Origin: Flavobacterium anhuiense
GTDB taxonomy: Bacteria > Bacteroidota > Bacteroidia > Flavobacteriales > Flavobacteriaceae
NCBI RefSeq assembly: GCF_004151235.1
Contig: NZ_JUIV01000006.1
Location: forward strand, 124,001 to 188,000
Length of the DNA stretch: 64,000 bases
Direction of reading: 5' to 3'
The position numbers and the translations under genes are program-made. The notes under the pieces were generated by a model, which made no database searches, was not told the DNA's origin, and worked only from the letters and a program-made list of their open reading frames with translations. Positions 30,093 to 38,757 of this stretch are shown here, in pieces. The stretch's first letter is position 1. The number at the start of each line of letters is the position of its first letter.

Positions 30093-31238
30093 TCAATACT
30101 TGTCTACCTCACCATATTTCTTTGCAATATCTCCATATTCCCGAATCTGTTTCCAATATTCCTCCATGTTTTTTGGCCTTGGCCTCCAATCAGGATCTGC
30201 TACATTTTCCTGGGCTTCATTCCAATTGCTCGCAGTTAAAAATTTCGGATCAATATCGCAACCAGAAAGTTTATTTATTGGTGCCAGAAATATATAGCCA
30301 TCATAAAAATTTTCCAAAGTAAAGTCCTGATATCCCATTGAATAATAACTATTATCCTTAAGCTTTCCAAGTGGAGTATCAGCCAAATCGAAACCAACTG
30401 GTGTATTATTGATTTTCTCCATTATAATTTCGATTTTTCCATCTGCCGGAGAAATCAAATTCGGTTTTGTATCAGGACGATTACTGAAAGGTTTATGCAA
30501 TAAAACAGAATAAACTAATCGTGGATATTTAGCATAAAGCTGATTCCCAAAATAGCCATCTTCAAATCTTATAAAATCAGTACCCAAAAAATCATAAACT
30601 GGAAATTTATACTTTGTAAATGCATGGACATCTCCGGTGAGAATCAAAATTTTCTCTCTCTTAGTAACAATTTCTTTCTCCACAATAGAGAATCGATATG
30701 TTTCAGTGTTTCCTTTGTAAAAAACCTTCTTCATTTTTTCAGAAGTTCGTTGTCCAGAAAAGGAAGACCAATCGTAACGATAGCTTAAATTTAAAATACG
30801 AAATTTTTTCGAAGATTTAGGAAGGGATCTATTAAATGACCATGCAGCCTCATACAAATCGGTATACCCCTTAAAAGCCCACCCTGAATTGTAGTTAAAC
30901 ATTAATTTTCGAGCTAAATCCTTGTTATATTCAGGAGCAGAAATTAAAGAATCTAATTGCGCTTGATTTTCACTTGCGCCAAATTCCATTCCTAAATTAT
31001 ATACTTTATTTTGATATAAAACAGGAATCAAATTCTTTACAAATTGAAGATTTTCCTTAACCCGATGCTCTTCTGACAGAAGGATTATATCCTTTTGAGC
31101 AAATTTTGAAGCAATATATTCCTCTGGCGTATTTTTGTTATTGGATAAATATTGGACTGATTTTTCAATCTCATCCGATTGCGAAAAGATACAAAGAGGA
31201 AAAAGAATCAGAAGTAAGAGTATATTTTTTTTAAACAT
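30093..31238 (-). CDS. Exported ChaN/Tiki-superfamily-like protein
   Basis: 381 aa with a signal peptide (MFKKNILLLLILFPLCIFS). The first half has DIILLSEEHRVKENLQFVKN, then MEFGASENQ, and further on ILILTGDVHAFTKY. These glutamate/histidine motifs spaced along the chain recall haem-binding ChaN and the related Tiki/TraB/erythromycin-esterase fold, in which they bind metal or act in catalysis. A specific function cannot be given. The gene is read leftward, 29 bp after the DUF5916 gene, and probably shares its transcript. The truncated ORF at 9563-10063 belongs to the same broad superfamily but is not a close copy. Confidence 0.6.
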   Translation of the reverse strand: MFKKNILLLLILFPLCIFSQSDEIEKSVQYLSNNKNTPEEYIASKFAQKDIILLSEEHRVKENLQFVKNLIPVLYQNKVYNLGMEFGASENQAQLDSLISAPEYNKDLARKLMFNYNSGWAFKGYTDLYEAAWSFNRSLPKSSKKFRILNLSYRYDWSSFSGQRTSEKMKKVFYKGNTETYRFSIVEKEIVTKREKILILTGDVHAFTKYKFPVYDFLGTDFIRFEDGYFGNQLYAKYPRLVYSVLLHKPFSNRPDTKPNLISPADGKIEIIMEKINNTPVGFDLADTPLGKLKDNSYYSMGYQDFTLENFYDGYIFLAPINKLSGCDIDPKFLTASNWNEAQENVADPDWRPRPKNMEEYWKQIREYGDIAKKYGEVDKY

Positions 31239-31267
31239 TTTTTATTTTTTAGAGATTAGTTTTTTCT

Positions 31268-33901
31268 TCATAGCAAAAAGCGATAGGTCATTTTGAAAAT
31301 AAATGTATTCTGCGGTTGTTTGCCTAAAATTTGTGTGTCCAGATTAACAAATAAATCGTCCATAGGATTTCCCGAACCATTTGTTCCTTGCGACCAAACC
31401 AAATAAATTTCTGAGCCTGGTATATATTCCCATCTTAAAACCAAATTGGAGCGGAACTGAACAAATGAAAAGTCAGGATTACGAAAGGAATAGTCATTGG
31501 TCCCATTTTGATTTTCGTCAACATTATAAATATTTGTTGCACTATCAAATGAAATCTGCTTTTGATTGTATGTTACAACTCTATCTGCAAAATAGGCTGC
31601 ACGGGGGTTGGTAACGTAATTAAAATCTGAATATTTTCCAGTTGACACAAATGGCTGTCCATAATACTGAATAGTAAAATTGGGATTTATGCTATAATTG
31701 AGCCGCAATGAAGCGCTTAATGTCTGCTGTTCCAAATGCGAAGTTATATATCGAATTCCGTTTTCATAATTTGATTGCGTTACATATTGTGTTTTACTCT
31801 GATTAACATTGAAATTTGGATTCAAAGTAATCGACAACGCATTTGTTGGCTGATATGTCACACTAGGATCTATTGCCTTATACGAGAAAGAATTGTTTTT
31901 TCCTTGGGCGAAAAACACTCCAGCTTGAAAACGAAGCTTTTTTCGCGGATCCGAACCAAAAGTATTATAGCTTACAAATTCTTCTGAAAATCTAAATTTT
32001 GGCCCGCCCTGCAAATAGGCATTATTATAGATTCTAGGTTTATAAGAAAAACCGATATTCGCCCACCAATAGTTCTTAAATTCTGATTTCCCCAAAAGAT
32101 CATAATAAGTCCGATTGTGAAAACCTCCAAAATCGTAGGTTACAAAAGGTTCTAAACGCACCATTCCGCTTCTGAAAATCCCAAAAGGTTTTAAAGATTG
32201 ATAGCTTACATAGAAAGTCTGCTTGATTTCATCCGCCTGACGCAGAAAGCCAATGTCATTGAGCTCCAATTCCGGCGAACGCCAGGTTAGTGTCGCATTA
32301 TATCGCCAGTGTCCCTCAGCTGCTTTTCCTGCTTCAATCTTTCCTCCCGTCCCCGTAAGTGACGTTCTGCTTTCATCAACAGAAACATAATCAGCATCTG
32401 CTCTTTGAAACAAATGTGAAATTTCTTTCTGCGTGTTCGTAATCGATTCTCTTGAACCTAAGACATGACTTGAAATTACATTTCCACCTATAAAATATTT
32501 CCGATTTTTCCAATTGTGCTTGAAATCCAATCCGCCGGTATATGCTGCTTTTCGCAAAAGCAGAAATTGCGGTTCATCTGTATTTCTGCTGGTTGCCGTT
32601 AAGATTGCTCCCAGAAAACTATTTCGGCCGTTAAAATCTTTTTGAACACGGCCTACAAAATAATTGGTAAGCGGTTCTACATGAACTTCTTGTCGTTCTT
32701 GACCGTTATCGATTTTGACATATTCGTCTGCCGTAACACTTTCCATAATTCCTAATGACCAACCATTTTTTGTTTTCCCGCTAAATTTTGCGGCACCCAA
32801 AATGGTTGTATTTTGAGGACGTTTGATAAAATCTTCTTTTTGAGTTGTAATTATCCCTTGCGGACTTCGACCGATACGTCTGGAATAAAAAAGATTGTCT
32901 TCATTGTTTCCAAAATTGCAATCGAAAATGTTTTTGTTTTCGATAAAAAAAGGACGTCTCTCTTGAAGAAATATCTGAAATCCATCCAAAGCAATTACAG
33001 CAGGATCGGCCTCAACCTGACCAAAATCAGGGTTTATAGTCAAATCCAGCGTCAAATCATTTGTAACTCCAATTTTAGCATCAAGTCCCGCATTTAATGT
33101 GAGATCTTCCCCGTCTCTAAATGGATTTCCGTTTTCTTGTTCATATGTATCAAGCTGCGTTAAAAAGTAAGGCTGAATTTCCAATTGTTTTTGGGGTTTA
33201 AGATTGGCTAAACCCTCTAAATTTCCAAATTCACTTACCCAGCCCGGCGCATCAGCCGGGATACGTTGCCAAACCGATCGCTCCTGTTTTCGAAAATACC
33301 TGCGCGTAGCTTGAAAACCCCAAATTTGATCTTTGCCCGCACTGAATTTTAACTGACTGAGCGGAATTTTCATTTCAGCAGTCCAGCCTTCTGAGTCAAT
33401 ATTTGTTTTTACATACCAAATCGGATTCCAGCTTGCATCCCAGTTATTCCCATTATCTGCAATAAATTCATCACTTTTAACTCCCGATGCCGAAATAGTA
33501 AACGAAAATCCAGTACGCTTGTCGTGATAACTATCAATATTCACTTCGACAAAATCGCCGTCAAAACCATCTCGTCTTGACAAACGTTTTACAATTTTTT
33601 CGGGCTCTTTATCATAACACTTGAAAGCAACATATAAAAATTTAGCATCGTAAAGAATTTTAAACTTAGTCTGCTCTGTTGGAGCTGTATTTTCATCGGG
33701 AAGATTCTCTATAAAATCGGTTTGCCAATCTACGATATCCCAGCTTGAATCGGTTAAAATTCCATCAATTATTGGAGCTTTATTATTTTCTAATGATTTT
33801 GTGGTATAACTTCTTTTTTCAATTTTAGACTGTTCCTGTGCTAAACAATATTGAATTGAAAAGAAGACTGTCAGCAAAATCTTTATTCGCTGTAAAGCCA
33901 T
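31268..33901 (-). CDS. DUF5916 outer-membrane protein with CBM9-like N-domain
   Basis: 877 aa. Signal peptide (MALQRIKILLTVFFSIQYCLA), an N-terminal carbohydrate-binding-family-9-like domain (about 45-235, with IDGILTDSSWDIVDWQTDF and AEMKIPLSQLKFS), then DUF5916 (about 240-877), a long beta-rich region ending in FIFKMTYRFLL, the aromatic end expected of an outer-membrane barrel. Substrate and role are unknown; close location to the starch locus suggests glycan handling, which is inference. It lies between the SusA-like amylase gene (24 bp upstream) and the Tiki-like gene, probably one leftward operon. A decayed inverted copy is at 16921-17893. Confidence 0.85.
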   Translation of the reverse strand: MALQRIKILLTVFFSIQYCLAQEQSKIEKRSYTTKSLENNKAPIIDGILTDSSWDIVDWQTDFIENLPDENTAPTEQTKFKILYDAKFLYVAFKCYDKEPEKIVKRLSRRDGFDGDFVEVNIDSYHDKRTGFSFTISASGVKSDEFIADNGNNWDASWNPIWYVKTNIDSEGWTAEMKIPLSQLKFSAGKDQIWGFQATRRYFRKQERSVWQRIPADAPGWVSEFGNLEGLANLKPQKQLEIQPYFLTQLDTYEQENGNPFRDGEDLTLNAGLDAKIGVTNDLTLDLTINPDFGQVEADPAVIALDGFQIFLQERRPFFIENKNIFDCNFGNNEDNLFYSRRIGRSPQGIITTQKEDFIKRPQNTTILGAAKFSGKTKNGWSLGIMESVTADEYVKIDNGQERQEVHVEPLTNYFVGRVQKDFNGRNSFLGAILTATSRNTDEPQFLLLRKAAYTGGLDFKHNWKNRKYFIGGNVISSHVLGSRESITNTQKEISHLFQRADADYVSVDESRTSLTGTGGKIEAGKAAEGHWRYNATLTWRSPELELNDIGFLRQADEIKQTFYVSYQSLKPFGIFRSGMVRLEPFVTYDFGGFHNRTYYDLLGKSEFKNYWWANIGFSYKPRIYNNAYLQGGPKFRFSEEFVSYNTFGSDPRKKLRFQAGVFFAQGKNNSFSYKAIDPSVTYQPTNALSITLNPNFNVNQSKTQYVTQSNYENGIRYITSHLEQQTLSASLRLNYSINPNFTIQYYGQPFVSTGKYSDFNYVTNPRAAYFADRVVTYNQKQISFDSATNIYNVDENQNGTNDYSFRNPDFSFVQFRSNLVLRWEYIPGSEIYLVWSQGTNGSGNPMDDLFVNLDTQILGKQPQNTFIFKMTYRFLL

Positions 33902-33924
33902 ATTGGTTATTTTTGCCGATTTTT

Positions 33925-35778
33925 TTATTTACTTAATTCCAGAACCCACATTTTTGTTGCTGGAATAACTGTTTTTTGAGAAGTCGAAATTTTTTCTTCT
34001 GTAATAACATTTTTAGCAGAAGCAAAACCGGCTGTCCTTTCATTATATTTTTGAAAATCAATTTCTTTTTCAGAATTGCTTGTATTCATCACACACATTA
34101 TTGTTTGGCTGTCATCATATCTAAAATAAACATATAAGCCATCTACAGGCGTATAATGCATCATTTTTCCCGTTTTTATTGCTGATGCATTTTTTCTAAA
34201 ATTAGCCAGCTTGCGAACCAATTCCTGTGTCGATTTTTCGTCATCAGTCATTCCTTTTCCTGTAAAAGCATTTTTCTCATCTTCTTTCCATCCTCCTGGA
34301 AAATCAGCTCTTAGTAAGCCATCTGGATTTTTAAATCCCTTCATCAAAACTTCAGAACCATAATATAGCTGTGGAATTCCTCTGCAGGTCAGCAGCCACT
34401 GAAACCCAATTTTTTGCTTTTCTGCATTTTCTCCCATTAATGAAAAAAATCGAGCCTCGTCATGATTATCTAAAAGCAATACTTTCTGCATTGGATTTTT
34501 ACTCAAAAAATCACTGCTCAAAGTATAATACAATTGATTGACTCCGCCTTTCCACCCAAAAGGTTCTGTCAAAGCTGGAATGATTCCGTAATACAGACTC
34601 TGAAAATCTACAACTGAAGGCAAATTGCTTTTGAACGGTGTATCTATATTATTCTGCTCAAAATAAGCCTGATTTGCTACCCCGTGCACCATTATTTCGC
34701 CAAAAATGGAAATCTTTGGAAACTCATCCATTATAGCTTTGTTGCAGCGGTTGGCAAAATTCAGGTCATTATAGGTATAAGTATCAAGGCGAACTCCATC
34801 AATACCAAACTTTTCAATATGCCAAATGCAATTTTGGATAATGAAATTGGCCATAAACGGATTATCTTGATTAATGTCTGGCATTATTTTATCAAACCAG
34901 CCATCGCTCATTTTCTTTTTGTCAGATTTTGTTCCGTAAGGATCAAAAAGCGGAATCTCTCTATAATTGGTTTGAGTATATTCGGGCCAGCGGTGAACCC
35001 AGTCATTTGCAGGAGGATCTAATTCTAGAAAATGAAATGACCCAATATGATTATAAACAGCATCAAAAATAAGCTTCATTCCTCTTGAGTGAAGCTGATT
35101 GCTCAATTTTTCATACATCGCATCTCCGCCATATCTTTGATCAATTTTGTAATGATTTGTAATTGCGTAACCATGCTCTGTTCTTTCCTCCATATCATTT
35201 TCCATAACCGGAGTAAACCACAATGCTGTAACTCCAAGCCCCTGAATATAGTCCAGATTATTAATCACACCTTGCAAATCTCCTCCATGACGATCATACA
35301 TTTCTTTTCGATTAAGGGACTGGTCACGCATTCCTTTGATTTTATCATTGGCAGTATCTCCATTACTAAAGCGATCAACCATAATCAATTCGATAAAGTC
35401 GCTGGAAGTCACTCCCTGCGCATATTGTATTCCGTTACCAGCTCTTCGGTTGTATATAGGCCATTTTATTTTCTGTTTCCCAGATTTTTGATTCAATTCA
35501 ATAATTACATCACCAGCAGCAGTTTCGGGTGAAATAGTAATATCTACCGCAATGTATTTTGAATTTGGAAAGGAATAAGTTTTGTTTATCGCTATTCCCG
35601 GATAATTGATGTTGATTTTATCTGTAGTAAAAGAGTCATCAGTACTTCGAATTAATAATTGAATGGAATTGGTCTTCATTCCTACCCACCAATTTGTTGG
35701 ATAAACTTCTGTATTTTTAGCATTAATTGCTAAAGAAAAGCAGCATAGCAACATTAAAATAAAAGAGGTATTCTTCAT
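33925..35778 (-). CDS. GH13 alpha-amylase / neopullulanase, SusA-like
   Basis: 617 aa from the ATG at 35778, chosen because it begins a signal peptide (MKNTSFILMLLCCFSLAINA); the frame opens 19 codons earlier. Domains: N-terminal cyclomaltodextrinase-type beta domain (NWWVGMKTNSIQLLIRS), GH13 barrel, C-terminal beta domain. Catalytic triad elements are visible: GVRLDTYTYND (nucleophile Asp), FGEIMVHG (acid/base Glu) and LLDNHDEARFF (stabilising Asp); DAVYNHIG is conserved region I. In the periplasm it cuts imported maltodextrins, feeding the GH97 enzyme. It is separated from susCDE and read in the opposite direction, unlike the Bacteroides sus order. Confidence 0.93.
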   Translation of the reverse strand: MKNTSFILMLLCCFSLAINAKNTEVYPTNWWVGMKTNSIQLLIRSTDDSFTTDKININYPGIAINKTYSFPNSKYIAVDITISPETAAGDVIIELNQKSGKQKIKWPIYNRRAGNGIQYAQGVTSSDFIELIMVDRFSNGDTANDKIKGMRDQSLNRKEMYDRHGGDLQGVINNLDYIQGLGVTALWFTPVMENDMEERTEHGYAITNHYKIDQRYGGDAMYEKLSNQLHSRGMKLIFDAVYNHIGSFHFLELDPPANDWVHRWPEYTQTNYREIPLFDPYGTKSDKKKMSDGWFDKIMPDINQDNPFMANFIIQNCIWHIEKFGIDGVRLDTYTYNDLNFANRCNKAIMDEFPKISIFGEIMVHGVANQAYFEQNNIDTPFKSNLPSVVDFQSLYYGIIPALTEPFGWKGGVNQLYYTLSSDFLSKNPMQKVLLLDNHDEARFFSLMGENAEKQKIGFQWLLTCRGIPQLYYGSEVLMKGFKNPDGLLRADFPGGWKEDEKNAFTGKGMTDDEKSTQELVRKLANFRKNASAIKTGKMMHYTPVDGLYVYFRYDDSQTIMCVMNTSNSEKEIDFQKYNERTAGFASAKNVITEEKISTSQKTVIPATKMWVLELSK

Positions 35779-36406
35779 AATATTTTTTTTAAAGTTAGAA
35801 TAGTCGGCGAAGATATTATGCTTTTTAGCAATCAAAAAGGCAATTATTTAAACAGCATGATTTGTGTTGCAGACAGCAATCCAGAATCAATTATGCCATT
35901 TACAGAAGAAAACTGTTTTCTGGATCAGTCCAGTTTTTATTTTAAAACAAAAACATTAACTTTAAAATAAATGACAAGTTAAAACCAGCTTACTTATATC
36001 AAGAGGATGTTCGAGAATATTTTATATAAGCCGAATTCATAGAGAATCTTTGCACATTTAGAGTATAATTATACAGTGCGCAATTTGAGAAGATTTTTTT
36101 TTCAATAAACATGTAAAGCTGCATGTCCCAAAGAAATAAACAACAAAAATTTTTGTCTTTGCCCTATATTATATTTCTATAAACTGCAGCATTGATGCTG
36201 CATTCAAATATGGTCAAAGCCATTACGGCTTCATGACGGAGTGATGTTTCTATTGCTTCAAATCAGGTTTTTCGCATCGAAAGGATTGATATTGTTATTT
36301 CTAATAACTGATATGCAAAATGCTGCAATACACAATTCATTTTGGATCTTGTAGCTAAACAGACGGTTGCTTTAACTGATTAAATGCGAATTATCTCAAA
36401 AGACAA
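35779..36406. other. Divergent intergenic region between amylase and recombinase
   Basis: About 630 bp without a convincing gene in any frame. It must contain the promoters of the leftward amylase operon and of the rightward recombinase. I see no clear operator, att site or repeat. Confidence 0.4.
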
Positions 36407-37954
36407 ATGCATATATTAGACCCGTATGTTAGAGTGAGTACGGATGAGCAGGCAGAGAAAGGGTTCTCACAGCGCAATCAGGAGGAAATGATGAGAAAGT
36501 ATTGTAGTATAAACCATATACAGATACGTAATGTAATATATGAAGACCATTCGGTAAAGACCTTCAACAGGCCTCAATGGAAAAAATTTCTTGCTGATTT
36601 GAAAAAATACAAGAATAAAATCAACATGGTGCTTTTTATGAAGTGGGACAGGTTCAGTCGTAATGCCGGTGATGCTTACCAAATGATCAATGTTTTAAGA
36701 AAATTGGGTGTAGAACCACAGGCTATAGAACAGCCGCTTGATTTAAGTGTTCCAGAAAATAAAATGATGCTTGCCTTTTATCTGGCTGCGCCCGAGGTTG
36801 AAAATGACCGTCGGGCATTAAATACTTTTCAAGGTCTTAGACGCGGGAAGAAGGAGGGGAGGCACATGGGAATGGCGCCTTATGGATATGCAAATAAGAT
36901 TACTGAGGATGGAAAGAAATATATTGCTATTGTGCCGGAAAAAGCGGCAAAACTTATTTGGATATTCGAACAGGTTGCAAGAAATGTTTTTAGCACCGAG
37001 TCTATTTACCAGATGGCAAAAGATAAAGGGCTTGTCTTATCTAAGAGCAATTTATGGGTAATTCTAAGAAATCCGCTCTACTGCGGGAAGATAGTTGTGC
37101 CCAAATACAAGGATGAAGAAGAAAAATGGGTCAATGGACAGCATGAGCCGATTGTCAGCGAGGGATTATTTTATCGGGTACAGGATGTTCTGGACAGTAA
37201 AGCTAGAACATACAGACCGAAAATTAAGACTATTGAGAACTTTCTCTTGCGGGGCTTTTTTCTTTGCCCGCAGTGCGGTCAGAAATTAACAGGAAGCAAA
37301 TGCAAAGGAAGAAGTAAATATTATTACTATTATCATTGTGATAAGGATTGCAGATGGAGAATAAACTCAGAGGTAGTTAATAAAATATTTAAAGAACATT
37401 TAAATAAATTAAAACCTTTAGCAGAAGTAAAGAAATTATACACGGCAGTTCTGCTTGAAGCTTACAGAGAGCATACAGGTGTGGTCGCCAATGAAAAGAA
37501 GAAATCCCTTGAGCAGATTGCAGTTTATGAAAAGAAATTATCAGTTGCCAGAAATTTGCTGGTTACAGAGAAAATAGATCCTGAAGATTATAATCTCATG
37601 AAAGCGGAGTACAATGCTGTTATAAGTAAGCTGGAAAAAGAGATTGGAAATGTAGAGGATGATAGGACTAATATAGAGCAGTTAACGAACTCAGGACTGG
37701 AAAACCTTATAAAACTCGGCGAGACCTTTGAAAATGGGACTTTAGCTGATTCTAGGGAGATGATTGGTTTAATTTTTCCTGAAAATTTCACATTTGAAGA
37801 AAAGAAAATCCGCACCGCCCGAATCAATGAAATGGTCAACTGCATCTATTTGGTAAACAATAGATTACGGGCAAAAAAAAACGGGACAAAAGATGATATT
37901 TTTCTTTTGTCCCGAGTAGTGACCTTACTGAACAATTTACAAACCATTTTATGA
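36407..37954 (+). CDS. Large serine recombinase (resolvase/integrase)
   Basis: 515 aa. N-terminal resolvase domain with catalytic serine in YVRVSTDEQ and the active-site arginine region MKWDRFSRNAGD; recombinase domain (about 165-275, MGMAPYGYANKI); zinc ribbon (CPQCGQKLTG ... CDKDCRW); C-terminal coiled coil (about 345-430). Such enzymes integrate and excise elements or invert DNA. The gene ends in VVTLLNNLQTIL, and a perfect hairpin (37882-37914) lies inside its last codons. A decayed second copy of this 3' end lies at 44671-44835. It could be the integrase of the CzcA-carrying segment or of another, partly lost element. Confidence 0.9.
   Translation: MHILDPYVRVSTDEQAEKGFSQRNQEEMMRKYCSINHIQIRNVIYEDHSVKTFNRPQWKKFLADLKKYKNKINMVLFMKWDRFSRNAGDAYQMINVLRKLGVEPQAIEQPLDLSVPENKMMLAFYLAAPEVENDRRALNTFQGLRRGKKEGRHMGMAPYGYANKITEDGKKYIAIVPEKAAKLIWIFEQVARNVFSTESIYQMAKDKGLVLSKSNLWVILRNPLYCGKIVVPKYKDEEEKWVNGQHEPIVSEGLFYRVQDVLDSKARTYRPKIKTIENFLLRGFFLCPQCGQKLTGSKCKGRSKYYYYYHCDKDCRWRINSEVVNKIFKEHLNKLKPLAEVKKLYTAVLLEAYREHTGVVANEKKKSLEQIAVYEKKLSVARNLLVTEKIDPEDYNLMKAEYNAVISKLEKEIGNVEDDRTNIEQLTNSGLENLIKLGETFENGTLADSREMIGLIFPENFTFEEKKIRTARINEMVNCIYLVNNRLRAKKNGTKDDIFLLSRVVTLLNNLQTIL
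37882..37914 (-). terminator. Hairpin inside the recombinase 3' end, terminator-like on the minus strand
   Basis: CGGGACAAAAGA (37882-37893) pairs over 12 bp with TCTTTTGTCCCG (37903-37914). On the minus strand the stem is followed by a run of nine T, as in an intrinsic terminator, which would stop antisense transcription entering the recombinase gene. The equivalent place in the decayed copy (44673-44697) also forms a perfect stem with different bases and the same A-rich left flank. Confidence 0.6.
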
Positions 37955-38050
37955 TGATTTAAAGAAATTATTTTATTTTCAAGTGATTTTGTAAAATAAT
38001 TATTTTTGTTTTTTATTTTGAAGCGGTTTATATATCCTGTTAGGGTTAAA
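37917..38050 (+). repeat. Direct repeat, left copy (recombinase end and downstream DNA)
   Basis: From the last codons of the recombinase (GTGACCTTACTGAACAATTT) through its stop and about 95 bp of downstream AT-rich DNA to AAGCGGTTTATAT, the sequence aligns with 44703-44820 in the same orientation, roughly three quarters identical by eye. The metal-efflux genes lie between the two copies. The rest of this gap, up to 38298, is very AT-rich and holds no gene. Confidence 0.75.
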
Positions 38051-38298
38051 TGTTAAAAAATGCTAAAACAAAATTGTAATAACATTTTATAAAACTTTTA
38101 AATATAAATTTTTAAACTAATAGGAAATCAACTTGTTACAAGTGAATTTAGATTATATTTTTTAAAATTTCCCAATCAAATTTAACCATTAAAGCAGTTT
38201 TAAATTTTTTATTTAAAAAACATCAATTTGTAAGTTATTATATTTTTAAATAATTTTTGGCAGTTAGAAATAATAATAATTTATGTTAAATTTGCCTC

Positions 38299-38676
38299 GT
38301 GCGAAAACAGATTGTCTACATATTTATTTTTCTAATAGCTTCCAACAGCAGTTTTGTGCAGCAGTTTTATAAATTGCCTGTATTAATGCAGCATTACCAA
38401 GAGCACAAACAATTAATGGACTTAAGTTTTTTGGATTTCTTGTCCATGCATTATTGGGGAGAAGATTTAAAAGACAATGACTCAGACCGTGACATGCAAC
38501 TTCCCTTTAAAACAATAAACAGCAGTTCAGTACACTTTGTCTTCATTTTAGAGGACAAAGATTTACTTCCGGTTCCTTTCAATCCGGAGATACCACAATC
38601 AAAAATACCAACTTATAGATCTGATCTTTTTTCAGATCCAAATCTGCTTTCCCTTTTTAGACCTCCAATCGCATAA
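38299..38676 (+). CDS. Small exported protein at the head of the metal-efflux locus
   Basis: 125 aa starting at a GTG with a signal peptide (MRKQIVYIFIFLIASNSSF). The mature part contains LDFLSMHYWGEDLKDNDSDRD, rich in His and Asp, followed by QLPFK and a proline-rich tail. I know similar short proteins in front of CzcA-type genes in flavobacteria but no assigned function; a periplasmic metal-binding role is an inference from the acidic/His cluster. TAAATTTG at 38287-38294 fits a -7 box, which would make the transcript nearly leaderless or the true start slightly downstream. 81 bp before the pump gene. Confidence 0.65.
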   Translation: MRKQIVYIFIFLIASNSSFVQQFYKLPVLMQHYQEHKQLMDLSFLDFLSMHYWGEDLKDNDSDRDMQLPFKTINSSSVHFVFILEDKDLLPVPFNPEIPQSKIPTYRSDLFSDPNLLSLFRPPIA

Positions 38677-38757
38677 TTATTTTTTAAAATTTTTATTGAA
38701 GTGGCTGAAACGTATTGTTTCGAGCTCTTCATTTATTATTTTTTCAATTAATACATT

